Below, piece by piece: positions 9,279 to 20,606 of a DNA stretch of 64,000 bases (positions are counted from its first letter, which is position 1; each line of letters begins with the position of its first letter). Source of the stretch: Bradyrhizobium sp. 132 (GTDB lineage Bacteria; Pseudomonadota; Alphaproteobacteria; Rhizobiales; Xanthobacteraceae); NCBI RefSeq assembly GCF_023074185.1, contig NZ_JADPKY010000078.1, positions 62,001 to 126,000 on the forward strand, written 5' to 3'. Under the pieces are notes generated by a model. The model worked only from the letters and a program-made list of their open reading frames with translations, was not told the DNA's origin and ran no database searches. The translations under genes and the position numbers were made by a program.

Positions 9279-9482
9279 TCAATATTCGATGGCCATCCGC
9301 TTGCGGATTTCGTCGATGCGCTTGTCGAGCGCATCGAACCGCGCGTGAACGGAGCGGTCGTGGAGATAGAAGATGTAACCGCCGGCAAGGAACGCGAAGA
9401 TCCAATGATGATGCTCGACATAGCCGAAAATCGCCTCGACGGCCTGGCCGATGAATGTGACCACGCTCCACACAAATTCCAT
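9279..9482 (-). CDS. Small membrane protein of unknown function (67 aa)
   Basis: I do not recognise this protein. It has a hydrophobic first half with two likely membrane-embedded stretches (VWSVVTFIGQAVEAIFGYV, then WIFAFLAGGYIFYL) separated by a HHH motif, and a charged C-terminal helix (RFDALDKRIDEIRKRM) with coiled-coil character. The start ATG at 9482 has a GGGAGGA Shine-Dalgarno sequence six bases upstream, which supports real translation. A longer overlapping frame (9134-9487) uses an ATG abutting the same SD and encodes a low-complexity product, so it is less likely. Confidence 0.6.
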   Translation of the reverse strand: MEFVWSVVTFIGQAVEAIFGYVEHHHWIFAFLAGGYIFYLHDRSVHARFDALDKRIDEIRKRMAIEY

Positions 9483-9684
9483 TGCATTCCTCCCGGCCGG
9501 CTTGGTCGTCGGCCGCCGGATATCTCTTCACTTGACGGCCGTTGCCGGAACGTAGCATGGCCCTCCTGCTGCGAGTAGCGGATCGCCGAATGGTGAGCGC
9601 AAAGCTGATTGCAGCGGCGGCGAAACTCTGCGAAATCTCGTCCGTTCGTATGACCCGCTCGATCTGACGATCCGGACCCGCCAA

Positions 9685-11058
9685 ATGCCTTCTGTCTTCG
9701 AGACGTCGCCCTCCGCCATCCCGATCACCTTCGTCACCAAGTCGAGCTGGGATCAGGTCGCCGAGACGCTGCCGCCGGCGCAACGCCGGTTCGCCACCGC
9801 GAGCGCTTTTACCGCAAAGCCGGGCGGCTACCTCGCGCTGCCAGCGCCCGACGGCACGATCGCGCAAGTGCTGTTCGGCCTCGAGGACGAAGGTGCAAGA
9901 GCGCCCGACCTGTTCCGGCCGGGCGCCCTGCCCGGCCTGTTGCCGCCGGGCATCTATCGCTTCGCCAATGCACCGCACGATGCACGGCTCGCCGCAGTCG
10001 CCTTCGCGCTCGGCAGTTATCGCTTCGCCCGGTACCGCAAGGCGGACCGCCCCGAGGTCCGCCTCGTGCCGCCCGACGGCGTCGACGCGGCCGAGATCAA
10101 CCGCATGGCGGACGCTGCGACGCTGGCGCGCGACCTCATCAACACGCCGGCCAATGACATGGGGCCGGAGGAGCTGGCCACAGCCGCGCAAGATCTCGCC
10201 GCCGAATTCGGTGCAGACTTTGCCTGCACCATCGGTGAGGACTTGAAGACGAATTTTCCGCTCATCCACGCCGTCGGCATGGCCTCGGACCGCGCGCCAC
10301 GGCTGATCGACATCGGCTGGGGCGACCCGGCTCATCCCAAGGTGACGCTGGTCGGCAAGGGCGTCTGCTTCGACACCGGCGGGCTCGATTTGAAGCCATC
10401 GAGCGGCATGCTGATCATGAAGAAGGACATGGGCGGCGCCGCCAACGTGCTGGCGCTGGCGCGCATGGTGATGGATGCGAAGCTCAAGGTCCGGCTGCGC
10501 GTGCTGATTCCGGCCGTGGAGAACGCGGTCTCGAGCAACGCCTTCCGCCCGCTCGACATCTTCACCTCGCGCAAGGGCATCACGGTCGAGATCGGCAATA
10601 CCGACGCAGAGGGCCGCCTCGTGCTCGCCGACGCGCTGGCGCTGGCCGACGAAGAAAAGCCGGACCTGCTGATCGATCTCGGCACGTTGACGGGAGCGGC
10701 ACGCGTCGCGCTGGGGCCTGATTTACCGCCCTTTTACACCAATGATGAGACGCTTGCCGCCGACGTCGCGCGATGTGCGGTGAAGGAGAACGATCCGTTG
10801 TGGCGCATGCCGCTGTGGCCGCCTTACGATGCGTGGCTGGACTCCAAGACGGCCACCATCACCAACGCACCGTCCGGCGGCTTTGCCGGCTCGATCATTT
10901 GCGCGCTGTTCCTGCAACGGTTCGTCGAGCAGGCCAGGAGCTGGCTGCATGTGGACATCTACGGTTGGACGCCGTCGGCGAAGCCCGCGCGCCCCGAGGG
11001 CGGCGAATGCCAGGCCGCGCGCGCGATCTACACATTGCTGAGCGAGCGTTATGCATGA
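9685..11058 (+). CDS. Leucyl aminopeptidase family (M17) metallopeptidase
   Basis: 457 residues. The C-terminal catalytic domain contains the M17 signature NTDAEGRLVLADAL (Asn305 onward) and the metal/active-site segments VGKGVCFDTGGLDLKPSSGM and MKKDMGGAA. The N-terminal domain (about 1-150) is divergent, as in the alphaproteobacterial PepA-like group. Family role: two-metal cytosolic removal of N-terminal residues from peptides. The stop overlaps the start of the next gene, an NlpC/P60 hydrolase, so the two are probably co-expressed; a joint role in recycling peptides from the cell wall is plausible but inferred. Confidence 0.9.
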   Translation: MPSVFETSPSAIPITFVTKSSWDQVAETLPPAQRRFATASAFTAKPGGYLALPAPDGTIAQVLFGLEDEGARAPDLFRPGALPGLLPPGIYRFANAPHDARLAAVAFALGSYRFARYRKADRPEVRLVPPDGVDAAEINRMADAATLARDLINTPANDMGPEELATAAQDLAAEFGADFACTIGEDLKTNFPLIHAVGMASDRAPRLIDIGWGDPAHPKVTLVGKGVCFDTGGLDLKPSSGMLIMKKDMGGAANVLALARMVMDAKLKVRLRVLIPAVENAVSSNAFRPLDIFTSRKGITVEIGNTDAEGRLVLADALALADEEKPDLLIDLGTLTGAARVALGPDLPPFYTNDETLAADVARCAVKENDPLWRMPLWPPYDAWLDSKTATITNAPSGGFAGSIICALFLQRFVEQARSWLHVDIYGWTPSAKPARPEGGECQAARAIYTLLSERYA

Positions 11059-11893
11059 TCCGCGACTGACACCAATGCGGGGCGACCTCGCCGCGAAATA
11101 TCTCGAAGGCAAGGTGAAGGCCGATCGCTTCGTCACGGGCGAGGAATACGAGATAGTCGAGGCGATCGCCCCCGTGCGCGAGCAACCGTCGTCGAACGCG
11201 ATGCTGATGACACAAGCGCTACGCGGCGAACGCGTCACGGTCTACGATCGCGATGGCGAAGGCTGGGCCTGGGGTCAGCTTTCCGGTGATGGCTATGTCG
11301 GCTGGCTGCCGGATGCAGCGCTCATGAAGCCCTCGTCCGCCCCGACCCACATGGTCGGCGCGCTACGAACCTTTGCCTTCCCCGGTCCCTCGATCAAGCT
11401 GTCCCCGGCAGACACGCTGGTGATGGGATCGAAGATCGCGGTCGCGCGCGAGGACGGCAGCTTCGCTGTGACGCGCGACGGACAATATCTGCCCAAGGCC
11501 CATCTCGCCCCGCTTGGTCATCGCGAGCCAGATTTCGTCACAGTCGCCGAGCGTTTCGTCGGCACGCCCTATCTCTGGGGCGGCAAAAGCAGTTTTGGCA
11601 TCGATTGCTCCGGTCTCGTCCAGGTCTCGCTGACATCGGCGGGCATCGGCTGCCCGCGCGACAGCGACATGCAGCAGGCCGGGATCGGCCGCGCGCTGGA
11701 GCCGCATGAGCTGAGCAAGCTGCAACGCGGTGATCTCATCTTCTGGAAGGGTCATGTCGCCATCGTCCGCGATGGCGCCACCATGGTCCACGCCAATGCG
11801 CATCACATGGCAACGGTGATCGAGCCGATCGAGCCGGCAATCGCAAGGATCAAGCAAGCCGGCAGCGAGATCACCGCGATCAAGCGGCTCTGA
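11051..11893 (+). CDS. NlpC/P60 family cell-wall peptidase with SH3 domains
   Basis: 280 residues. Two SH3-like modules occupy about residues 30-155 (for example RVTVYDRDGEGWAWGQLSGD). The papain-like NlpC/P60 domain follows: catalytic Cys186 in FGIDCSGLVQ and His235 in FWKGHVAIV, with further His residues at 247-252. Family members cleave gamma-D-Glu-diaminopimelate-type bonds in peptidoglycan stem peptides. No signal peptide is visible, so a cytoplasmic muropeptide-recycling role is suggested. The start overlaps the upstream aminopeptidase gene by eight bases. Confidence 0.9.
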   Translation: MHDPRLTPMRGDLAAKYLEGKVKADRFVTGEEYEIVEAIAPVREQPSSNAMLMTQALRGERVTVYDRDGEGWAWGQLSGDGYVGWLPDAALMKPSSAPTHMVGALRTFAFPGPSIKLSPADTLVMGSKIAVAREDGSFAVTRDGQYLPKAHLAPLGHREPDFVTVAERFVGTPYLWGGKSSFGIDCSGLVQVSLTSAGIGCPRDSDMQQAGIGRALEPHELSKLQRGDLIFWKGHVAIVRDGATMVHANAHHMATVIEPIEPAIARIKQAGSEITAIKRL

Positions 11894-11899
11894 CGGACG

Positions 11900-13537
<1,638 letters not shown>

Positions 13538-13541
13538 TGGT

Positions 13542-14723
13542 TTACCTGAACGTCTTGCGCGGATCGAAGGCGTCGCGCACGGCCTCGCCAATGAAGATCA
13601 AGAGCGACAGCATGATCGCGACCGAGAAGAAGCCGGAGAAACCGAGCCAGGGCGCCTGCACGTTGGACTTGCCCTGCGACAGCAGCTCGCCGAGCGACGG
13701 CGAGCCGGGCGGCAACCCGAAGCCGAGGAAGTCGAGGGCCGTGAGTGTCATCACCGAACTCGACACGATGAATGGCAGGAACGTCATCGTCGCGACCATC
13801 GCGTTCGGCAATAGATGCCTGAACATGATTACGGCGTTCGACACGCCGAGCGCCCGCGCCGCCTGGATGTACTCGAAATTGCGCCCGCGCAGAAATTCCG
13901 CGCGCACGAGTCCCACCAGCGACACCCAGGAAAACAACAGCAGGATGCCGAGCAGCACGAAGAAACCGGGCACGAGCACCGACGACAGGATCAGCAGCAG
14001 ATAGAGCGAAGGGATCGCAGTCCATATCTCGATGAAACGCTGGAACAGCAGGTCGATCCAGCCGCCGAAATAGCCCTGCACCGCGCCGGCCGCGATGCCG
14101 ACGACGGAGGAGACGATGGTCAGGCAGAGGCCGAACAGCACCGAGATGCGGAAGCCGTAGATCAGCCGCGCCACCACGTCGCGGCCCTGATCGTCGGTGC
14201 CGAGCCAGTTGTATTCCAGGTCGCGGCAGCTCTTGAGGCCCTTCTTCTCGACCACCGGCTTGCACTGCGCTTCCGTCAGCATCCAGGTTGGCGGCGACGG
14301 TGCCGGCGTCGGCAGATCGAGATTGTGGGTGTCGTAGGAGTAGCGGATCAGCGGCCAGACGATGCTGCCGCCCTTGTCCCTGATCAGCTTCTGCAAATAG
14401 GGATCGCGATAATCGGCCGCCGTTTCGAAGTCGCCGCCGAAAGTGGTTTCCGAATAGGTGATGACGGATGGCCAGTAGAGGCGGCCATCATATTTGATCA
14501 TGAACGGCCGGTCATTGGCGATCAGCTCGGCGAACAGCGACACCACAAACAGGATCATGAAGAGCCAGAACGACCAGTAGCCGCGCCGGTTCGCCTTGAA
14601 ATTCTGCCAGCGCCGCCTGTTGAGCGGCGACGGCACGAACGGTTTGCGCGTGATCGGCACGGCATTGCCGAGCGGCGACTTCGCAGTGGTTTCGATCGGC
14701 GTGGTGGGGGCGGCCAGCGTCAT
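13542..14723 (-). CDS. yejE: ABC transporter permease YejE
   Basis: 393 residues. An N-terminal membrane segment (YWSFWLFMILFVVSLFAELI) is followed by a periplasmic insertion of about 130 residues that is characteristic of YejE, including YWPSVITYSETTFGG and a Cys pair, then the BPD_transp_1 domain with five hydrophobic segments and the coupling motif EFLRGRNFEYIQAARALG. The ATG at 14723 shares one base with the yejB stop (TGATG), indicating translational coupling. It pairs with YejB to form the membrane channel. Confidence 0.94.
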   Translation of the reverse strand: MTLAAPTTPIETTAKSPLGNAVPITRKPFVPSPLNRRRWQNFKANRRGYWSFWLFMILFVVSLFAELIANDRPFMIKYDGRLYWPSVITYSETTFGGDFETAADYRDPYLQKLIRDKGGSIVWPLIRYSYDTHNLDLPTPAPSPPTWMLTEAQCKPVVEKKGLKSCRDLEYNWLGTDDQGRDVVARLIYGFRISVLFGLCLTIVSSVVGIAAGAVQGYFGGWIDLLFQRFIEIWTAIPSLYLLLILSSVLVPGFFVLLGILLLFSWVSLVGLVRAEFLRGRNFEYIQAARALGVSNAVIMFRHLLPNAMVATMTFLPFIVSSSVMTLTALDFLGFGLPPGSPSLGELLSQGKSNVQAPWLGFSGFFSVAIMLSLLIFIGEAVRDAFDPRKTFR

Positions 14724-15832
14724 CAGACCTCCCGCGCCTCGAAATCGATCCGCGGATCGATCCACATATAGGTCAGGTCAGAGATGAGGTTGATGACGAG
14801 GCCGATGAGCGAAAAGATGAAGAGCGTGCCGAACACCACGGGGTAATCGCGGTTGAGAACGCTCTCGAAACTGAGCAGTCCCAGTCCGTCCAGCGAGAAG
14901 ATGGTCTCGATCAAAAGCGAGCCCGAGAAGAAGGCGTGAATGAAGGTGCTGGGAAAACCCGCGATGACGATCAGCATCGCGTTCCGGAAGACGTGGCCGT
15001 AGAGCACCCGATTCTCGCTGCAGCCCTTCGCGCGCGCGGTCATCACGTATTGCTTGCGGATCTCGTCCAGAAACGAGTTCTTGGTCAGGAACGTCATGGT
15101 GGTGAATGCACCGAGCCCCATGGCGATGAGCGGCAGCGTCAAATGCCAGAAGTAATCGATGATCTTCCAGTACCAGGGAAATTGCGACCAGCCGTCGGAG
15201 GTCAGTCCGCGCAGCGGGAACCAGTTGAAGAACGAGCCCCCGGCAAACAGGATGATCAGGAGGATCGCGAACAGGAAGCCGGGAATCGCATAGCCGAGCA
15301 CGAGCACGCTCGACGTCCAGGTGTCGAAGCGCGTTCCGTCCCTGACCGCCTTGCGGATGCCGAGCGGAATCGAGATCAGGTAGGTCAGCAGTGTCAGCCA
15401 GATGCCGAGCGAGATCGAGACCGGCAGCTTCTCCTTGATCAACTGGATCACGCTGACATCGCGGAAGTAGCTCTTGCCGAAATCGAAGCGGGCGAAATTC
15501 CACACCATCAGCGCGAACCGCTCGGGCGCCGGCTTGTCGAAGCCGAACTGCACCTCCAGCTTCTTGATGAAATCGGGATCGAGGCCTTGCGCGCCGCGAT
15601 ATTTCGAGTTGATGGCATCGCCGCCGGCCCCTAACTGCCCCGGGGCGCGCTGTGCAAAGTCGCTGCCGCCCGAAATGCGCGAGCTGCCGCCGGTGTCGGC
15701 GCCCGAGAGCTGGGCGATCACGCGCTCGACCGGGCCGCCCGGCGCGAACTGCACGACGATGAAGGAGACGAAGAGGATCCCGAGCAAGGTCGGGATCATC
15801 AGCAGGATGCGGCGGGCGATATAGGCGCTCAT
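14723..15832 (-). CDS. yejB: ABC transporter permease YejB
   Basis: 369 residues. The first membrane segment (ILLMIPTLLGILFVSFIVVQF) is followed by the YejB-type periplasmic insertion (VERVIAQLSGADTGG onward) and a BPD_transp_1 domain with EIRKQYVMTARAKGCSE as the EAA coupling loop. The start at 15832 lies three bases from the stop of the upstream binding-protein gene. It is the typical second component of YejABEF peptide importers, which are related to the Opp/Dpp family. Confidence 0.94.
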   Translation of the reverse strand: MSAYIARRILLMIPTLLGILFVSFIVVQFAPGGPVERVIAQLSGADTGGSSRISGGSDFAQRAPGQLGAGGDAINSKYRGAQGLDPDFIKKLEVQFGFDKPAPERFALMVWNFARFDFGKSYFRDVSVIQLIKEKLPVSISLGIWLTLLTYLISIPLGIRKAVRDGTRFDTWTSSVLVLGYAIPGFLFAILLIILFAGGSFFNWFPLRGLTSDGWSQFPWYWKIIDYFWHLTLPLIAMGLGAFTTMTFLTKNSFLDEIRKQYVMTARAKGCSENRVLYGHVFRNAMLIVIAGFPSTFIHAFFSGSLLIETIFSLDGLGLLSFESVLNRDYPVVFGTLFIFSLIGLVINLISDLTYMWIDPRIDFEAREV

Positions 15833-15834
15833 GG

Positions 15835-17709
15835 CTATTTCGCCTGTTCGAGCTTGGCGGCCTTGCCGCCATCGTGCCACCAGATATCGGGGGCACCGAC
15901 GCCGTTGGCATAACGCGGCAGCTTCTGCGGATGGCCGAATTGGTCCCAATAAGCAAGCCGGTGCGTCTTGTTACACCATTGCGGCACCCAATAGCGGCCG
16001 GCTCGAAACAGGCGATCGAAGGCGCGGCAGGCCACGGTCAATTCTGCGCGGCTGTCAGCCGCCATGATTTTCTCGACCATCGCGTCGATGGCCGGGTTGG
16101 CGATCCCCGCCAGATTGTACGATCCCTTGGTTGCCGCGACCTGCGAGGAAAAGAAAGCGCGCATGGCATCACCCGGTGTCGCCGACATGCTGAAGCGCTG
16201 GATCGTGATGTCGAAGTCGAAATCCTCCTGGCGCGCCTTGTGTTGCACGGCATCGACGAGGCGCACGCTCGCTTCAATGCCGAGCGTCGCGAGATTCTTG
16301 ATGTAGGGCGCATGGTGCGGCTGGAAGGAAGGCTCGTCCAACAGAAACTCGATCCTGAACACCTCTCCGTTCGGCAGCGTTCGCTTGCCGTCCTTGATCG
16401 GCAGGCCGGCGTCGCTGAGCAGTTGCTGCGCCTTGCGCAACAGACTGCGATCTTGCCCGGAGCCGTCGGAGACCGGCGGCGTAAAGGGCGCGGCGAACAC
16501 TTCGTCGGGAATCTGGCCGCGAAACGGCTCCAGCAGCTTCAGCTCGTCCGGCGGAGGAGGTCCGTCGCTTGCCATGAGGTCCGAATTCTGGAACGGCGAC
16601 ACCGTACGGGCATAAGCGCCGTACATGATGGTCTTGTTGGTCCATTCGAAGTCGAAAGCATCGATCAGGGCCTCGCGCACGCGAGGGTCTTTGAATTTGT
16701 CGCGCCGCGTGTTGATGAACCAGCCTTGCGCACCGGACGGCGTGTCATCGGGCACGATCTCGAGCTTGACGCGGCCATCCTTCACGGCAGCGAAGTCATA
16801 GCGCGTGGCCCAGATGCGGGACGTGAACTCCTCGCGGTAGAGATAGTTCTTGCCGGTAAATCCCTCGAAGGCGACGTCGCGGTCGCGATAAAACTCATAG
16901 CGCACCACGTCGAAATTGTAGCTGCCGCGACAAGATGGCAGATCGACGGCCCACCAGTCCTTTACCCGCTCGAACTCGATGTAGCGATTGACCTCGAACT
17001 TCCCGACCTTGTACGGACCCGAGCCCAATGGCGTCTCAAGCGACGTTTCGTCGAAGGCGCGAGAGGCATAATACGCTTTCGAGAAGATCGGCAGGCTCGC
17101 CAAATAGAGCGGGACGTCACGCGCGCGTCCCTTGGCGAAGGTCACGACAAGCGTCGTGGCGTCGATCGCTTCCGCGCTAACCATGTCGCGCATCTGCACA
17201 ATGATCAGCGGATGCCCCTTGGTCTTCAGCGCCGTCAAGGAAAACGCCGCGTCGTGCGCGGTAAGCTTGGTGCCGTCGTGGAATTTCGCCTCAGGCCGCA
17301 TCGTGAAGCGATAGACCAGTTTGTCTGCCGATATATTTACAGACTTGGCGGCAAGCCCGTACATCGCGTCCGGCTCGTCGTTTGCGCGCACCATCAGCGG
17401 CGCAAACGTCATGTCCATGCCTTGCGCGCCGTCACCCTTCAGAATGAAGGCGTTGAGCGAGTTGAAGGTCTGGTAGGACTGGTTATACGCGCGCACCGAC
17501 GGAATGAGGGAGAACGTGCCGCCTTTCGGCGCATCGAGATTGGCATAGTCGAAATGGTGGAAGTCGGCGGGGTATTTGAGGTCGCCGAATGCCGAGATGC
17601 CATGGACCTCGGCGGGCATCTCGGACGCTGTCGCGCCCCGGAGCCAGGAGGCGCTGAACGCGCCGCCTGCACCCAAGGCCAGCAGATGCCGGCGTGAAAG
17701 CTGCGCCAT
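15835..17709 (-). CDS. yejA: YejA-like extracellular solute-binding protein, copy 2
   Basis: 624 residues. The N terminus MAQLSRRHLLALGAGGAF carries a twin-arginine motif and signal peptide. The mature protein is a cluster C (SBP family 5) binding protein, with HGISAFGDLKYPADFHHFDY and NLDAPKGG as in YejA. The ATG at 17709 is preferred because the twin-arginine signal begins there; upstream in-frame codons lie in the previous gene. It follows the first copy by 14 bases and precedes yejB by two. The two copies share the GDxKYPAxFxxFDYxNxxAPKGG opening but are clearly diverged, so they may bind different peptides. Confidence 0.92.
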   Translation of the reverse strand: MAQLSRRHLLALGAGGAFSASWLRGATASEMPAEVHGISAFGDLKYPADFHHFDYANLDAPKGGTFSLIPSVRAYNQSYQTFNSLNAFILKGDGAQGMDMTFAPLMVRANDEPDAMYGLAAKSVNISADKLVYRFTMRPEAKFHDGTKLTAHDAAFSLTALKTKGHPLIIVQMRDMVSAEAIDATTLVVTFAKGRARDVPLYLASLPIFSKAYYASRAFDETSLETPLGSGPYKVGKFEVNRYIEFERVKDWWAVDLPSCRGSYNFDVVRYEFYRDRDVAFEGFTGKNYLYREEFTSRIWATRYDFAAVKDGRVKLEIVPDDTPSGAQGWFINTRRDKFKDPRVREALIDAFDFEWTNKTIMYGAYARTVSPFQNSDLMASDGPPPPDELKLLEPFRGQIPDEVFAAPFTPPVSDGSGQDRSLLRKAQQLLSDAGLPIKDGKRTLPNGEVFRIEFLLDEPSFQPHHAPYIKNLATLGIEASVRLVDAVQHKARQEDFDFDITIQRFSMSATPGDAMRAFFSSQVAATKGSYNLAGIANPAIDAMVEKIMAADSRAELTVACRAFDRLFRAGRYWVPQWCNKTHRLAYWDQFGHPQKLPRYANGVGAPDIWWHDGGKAAKLEQAK

Positions 17710-17723
17710 GCGAGAAATGCCCC

Positions 17724-19625
17724 TCACGACTTCTTTGCGATCCGCGCCGCCTTGTCCGCGTCGTACCACCAGATGAACGGGAAGCCGGACTGACCGTATC
17801 TGGGCAGCTCCGCCGGCCGGCCGAAGCGGTCCCAGCGCGCGGTGCGGACTTTCGAATAGGTCCATTGCGGCACGACGTAGTGATTCCACAGCAGCACGCG
17901 ATCGAGCGCCTTGGTGGCCGCGACGAGATCGTCGCGACCCGTGGCGTAGATCACCCGCTCGATCAGCTTGTCGACTGCCGGATTCTTGATGCCGGTAATG
18001 TTGCGCGACCCGGCGATATCAGCCGACTTGGATGACCAGAATTCGCGCTGCTCGTTACCCGGCGACTGCGACTCGCCCCAGGAGTTGGTGACGACGTCGA
18101 AATCCCACTCTCTGGTCCTGTTCTCGTATTGGGTCGGATCGACCGTGCGCACGCTGACCGCGATGCCGAGCCGTTCCAGCGACGGCTTGTAGAACAGCGT
18201 GATCCGCTCGAAGCTCGGATCCGAGTTCAGCAGCTCAAGCGAGAACTGAGCGCCGGTCTTGACATCGATCAGCTTGCGGTCGCGCACCTCGTAGCCGGCT
18301 TCCTTGAACAGGCGCAGCGCCTCGCGCAGATTCTCGCGCACGGCTTCCGGACTGCCGCCGACCGGGTTGGTGTAGGCCGTGGTGAAGACTTCGGGCGGGA
18401 CCTCGGCGCGGACGGTCTCGAGGATTTCGAGCTCCTTGCCCTGCGGCAGGCCGGTCGCCATGAGGTCGTCGATGCCGTCGAAATAACTGCTGATGCGCTT
18501 GTACTGACCGTAGAAGATCTGCTTGTTCATCTCCTCGAAGTCGAACGCATAGTTGAGCGCACGACGCACGCGGGGGTCGCTAAACTTGGCGCGGCGCAGG
18601 TTCGGCACGAAGGCCTGCATGACGCCCGAGCTGCGATTGGCGAACTCCTCGAGGATCACGCGCTTTTCAGCGACGGCCGGGAAGTCGTAGGCTGTTGCCC
18701 AGTTCTTCGCGCTGTTCTCGGTACGCCAATCGACCTGATCGGCCTTGAAAGCCTCGATCGCCACGGTGGCGTCCCGGAAATACTCGTAGCGCATCTCGTC
18801 GAAATTATTGCGGCCCACATTGGCGGCGAGATCGCGCCCCCAATAATCCTTGACGCGCTCCAGCGCGATCGACCGTCCGGCAACGAATTCCTTGATCCTG
18901 TAGGGGCCCGAACCGAGCGGCACTTCGAGCGTAGTGGCGGAAACGTCGCGCTTGCGACCCTGCGCGTCGGTCCCCTCCCACCAGTGCTTCGGCAAGACCG
19001 TGAGCTGCCCGACGATCTGCGGGAGTTCGCGGTTGCCCGGCGCGTCGAACACGAACTTCACCTCGCGCTCGCCGACCTTCTCGGCCTTCGTCACATGGCT
19101 GTAATAAGCCGAGTATTGCGGGTGATGCTTCTTGAAGGAATCGAGCGAGAAGATCACGTCGTCCGCGGTCACAGGCTTGCCGTCATGCCATTTGGCGTCG
19201 GACCGCAAACGATAGGTGACGAAGGAAAAATCGTCCGGGTGGCTGACGGCCTCGGCCAGCGCGCCGTATTCGGTCGAGACTTCGTCGAGCGAGGGCGTCG
19301 TGAGGGATTCGTAAATGAACGCAACAGCGCCGGCGACCTGCCCCTTCACACCGGAGACGACGATGTTGAAATTGTCGAATGTGCCGACGGCGATCTGGCG
19401 CGCGACGCCGCCTTTGGGCGCTTCCGGATTGACGTAGTCGAAGCGCTTGAATTCCGCGGGGTACTTGACCTGTCCGAACAGCGACAGCGCGTGACGCCAA
19501 GGAAGCTCACTGGCAGATTGCGCGTGCGCCACGCCAATGACGGGAATGCCCGCTACGGAACCGAGGGCGGGGAGGGCGGCGGCAGCAGTGCCGGTGAGCA
19601 GGAGATCGCGTCGGGTAATGGCCAA
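17724..19625 (-). CDS. yejA: YejA-like extracellular solute-binding protein, copy 1
   Basis: 633 residues, SBP family 5. The start is a TTG at 19625, supported by an AGGA Shine-Dalgarno sequence eight bases upstream and by the twin-arginine signal peptide (ITRRDLLLTGTAAAALPALG) that follows at once. The mature protein begins with a LFGQVKYPAEFKRFDYVNPEAPKGG-like region shared with the second copy. It is the promoter-proximal gene of the operon with yejA copy 2, yejB, yejE and yejF. Role: periplasmic peptide capture for the Yej importer; ligand unknown. Confidence 0.92.
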   Translation of the reverse strand: MAITRRDLLLTGTAAAALPALGSVAGIPVIGVAHAQSASELPWRHALSLFGQVKYPAEFKRFDYVNPEAPKGGVARQIAVGTFDNFNIVVSGVKGQVAGAVAFIYESLTTPSLDEVSTEYGALAEAVSHPDDFSFVTYRLRSDAKWHDGKPVTADDVIFSLDSFKKHHPQYSAYYSHVTKAEKVGEREVKFVFDAPGNRELPQIVGQLTVLPKHWWEGTDAQGRKRDVSATTLEVPLGSGPYRIKEFVAGRSIALERVKDYWGRDLAANVGRNNFDEMRYEYFRDATVAIEAFKADQVDWRTENSAKNWATAYDFPAVAEKRVILEEFANRSSGVMQAFVPNLRRAKFSDPRVRRALNYAFDFEEMNKQIFYGQYKRISSYFDGIDDLMATGLPQGKELEILETVRAEVPPEVFTTAYTNPVGGSPEAVRENLREALRLFKEAGYEVRDRKLIDVKTGAQFSLELLNSDPSFERITLFYKPSLERLGIAVSVRTVDPTQYENRTREWDFDVVTNSWGESQSPGNEQREFWSSKSADIAGSRNITGIKNPAVDKLIERVIYATGRDDLVAATKALDRVLLWNHYVVPQWTYSKVRTARWDRFGRPAELPRYGQSGFPFIWWYDADKAARIAKKS

Positions 19626-19784
19626 ATCAACATTCCTGTCTTGAAGGAGGCTACTCCTTTAAGGTCCCAATATAGGCAAGGTTTCGACGGAATATGTTGC
19701 TTTTTCCTCATCTTGGAAGGCCGGACGGCCATCCGATGCGGCCAAACGCCCCGATAACGTTGCCGCGAGGCCCGGACACGGAAA

Positions 19785-19808
19785 CGGCCAGGCTTTCCAG
19801 CCTGGCCG
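19785..19808 (-). terminator. Stem-loop downstream of cycM
   Basis: A perfect 10-bp stem (CGGCCAGGCT / AGCCTGGCCG) with a 4-base loop lies 28 bases after the cycM stop, followed on the minus strand by a short TTT. It is a plausible intrinsic terminator for cycM, with a weak U-tract. It also separates cycM from the yej operon promoter region. Confidence 0.6.
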
Positions 19809-19836
19809 CATGGTTTAAGAAGGATTTTTTGACGCC

Positions 19837-20388
19837 TTACTTCGAGGCGGTCGGCAACGGTTGCGGATGGTCCGACAGCGAATTCAGATAGGCAATGACG
19901 TCGGCGCGCTCGGAATCCTTCGGAATGCCGGCGAAGCCCATCGCGGTGCCCGGGATGAAGCCCTTCGGGTTGGCGATGAACTTGTTGAGGTCGTCGAACG
20001 TCCAGGTGCCGCCCTTGGCCTTCATGGCGGCCGAGAAATTGAACCCGCGTCCTTCACCCCTGGGCTCGCCGACGATGCCAAAGAGATTCGGACCGACGCG
20101 GTTCGGGCCGCCCTTCTCGAAGGTATGGCAGGCGCCGCACTTCTTGGCGGCGGAGGCGCCCTTCTCGACCGAGGCGGTCTGGAGCAGCTTTTCGATCGGC
20201 TCGGAGGGGGCAGCGGCGGCGGCGCCTTCCTTGCCGTGGCCGGCGTCTTCCTTCACGGCGATCTCAAAGCCCGGCTTTTCCGGCATCTTGGGCGAGAACA
20301 GCGCACTCGCGGTGAAGCTCGTCACCAGCAGGATGAGACAGGTGCCGAGCACGGCACCGAGAATTTTGTTGAGTTCGAAAGAGTCCAT
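19837..20388 (-). CDS. cycM: Membrane-anchored cytochrome c (CycM-type, c552)
   Basis: 183 residues. An uncleaved N-terminal anchor ([20 protein letters not shown]) is followed by an Ala/Lys/Glu-rich linker and a class I cytochrome c domain: heme-binding CGACH (Cys84, Cys87, His88) and likely axial Met150 in IPGTAMGF. The ATG at 20388 (MDSFELNKI) fits the known Bradyrhizobium CycM N terminus; eight more residues would be possible upstream. CycM is known to carry electrons between the cytochrome bc1 complex and an aa3-type oxidase. It is divergent from kdsB. Confidence 0.93.
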   Translation of the reverse strand: MDSFELNKILGAVLGTCLILLVTSFTASALFSPKMPEKPGFEIAVKEDAGHGKEGAAAAAPSEPIEKLLQTASVEKGASAAKKCGACHTFEKGGPNRVGPNLFGIVGEPRGEGRGFNFSAAMKAKGGTWTFDDLNKFIANPKGFIPGTAMGFAGIPKDSERADVIAYLNSLSDHPQPLPTASK

Positions 20389-20606
20389 TTCCGGCCAGGC
20401 CCCACACCGCAAGAAGAATTGGCGGCCAGGCGGCCGCCAGGACGAGCCTCGGGAGAATCAAACGTTCCCAATTGTTTCCCCGAGTTTTGCCATTGAGATA
20501 TCGGTTTGCCCGGGGTCTGGCAACCCGTATAAGCGAGCGGGCTTCAGGCCCGTCCCCACCCCATTTCTCGGCGCGGAAAACGCCCCGTTTCCAGGCCCTT
20601 GAACCG

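Noticed and set aside
9134..9487. 117-codon minus-strand frame overlapping the small membrane protein
   Set aside because: Its ATG abuts the Shine-Dalgarno site with no spacer, and the product is Ser/Arg-rich without hydrophobic or conserved pattern; the 67-codon frame fits better.
18129..19757. Plus-strand open frame of 542 codons opposite yejA copy 1
   Set aside because: Antisense to a conserved binding-protein gene, and it has no start site or domain support.
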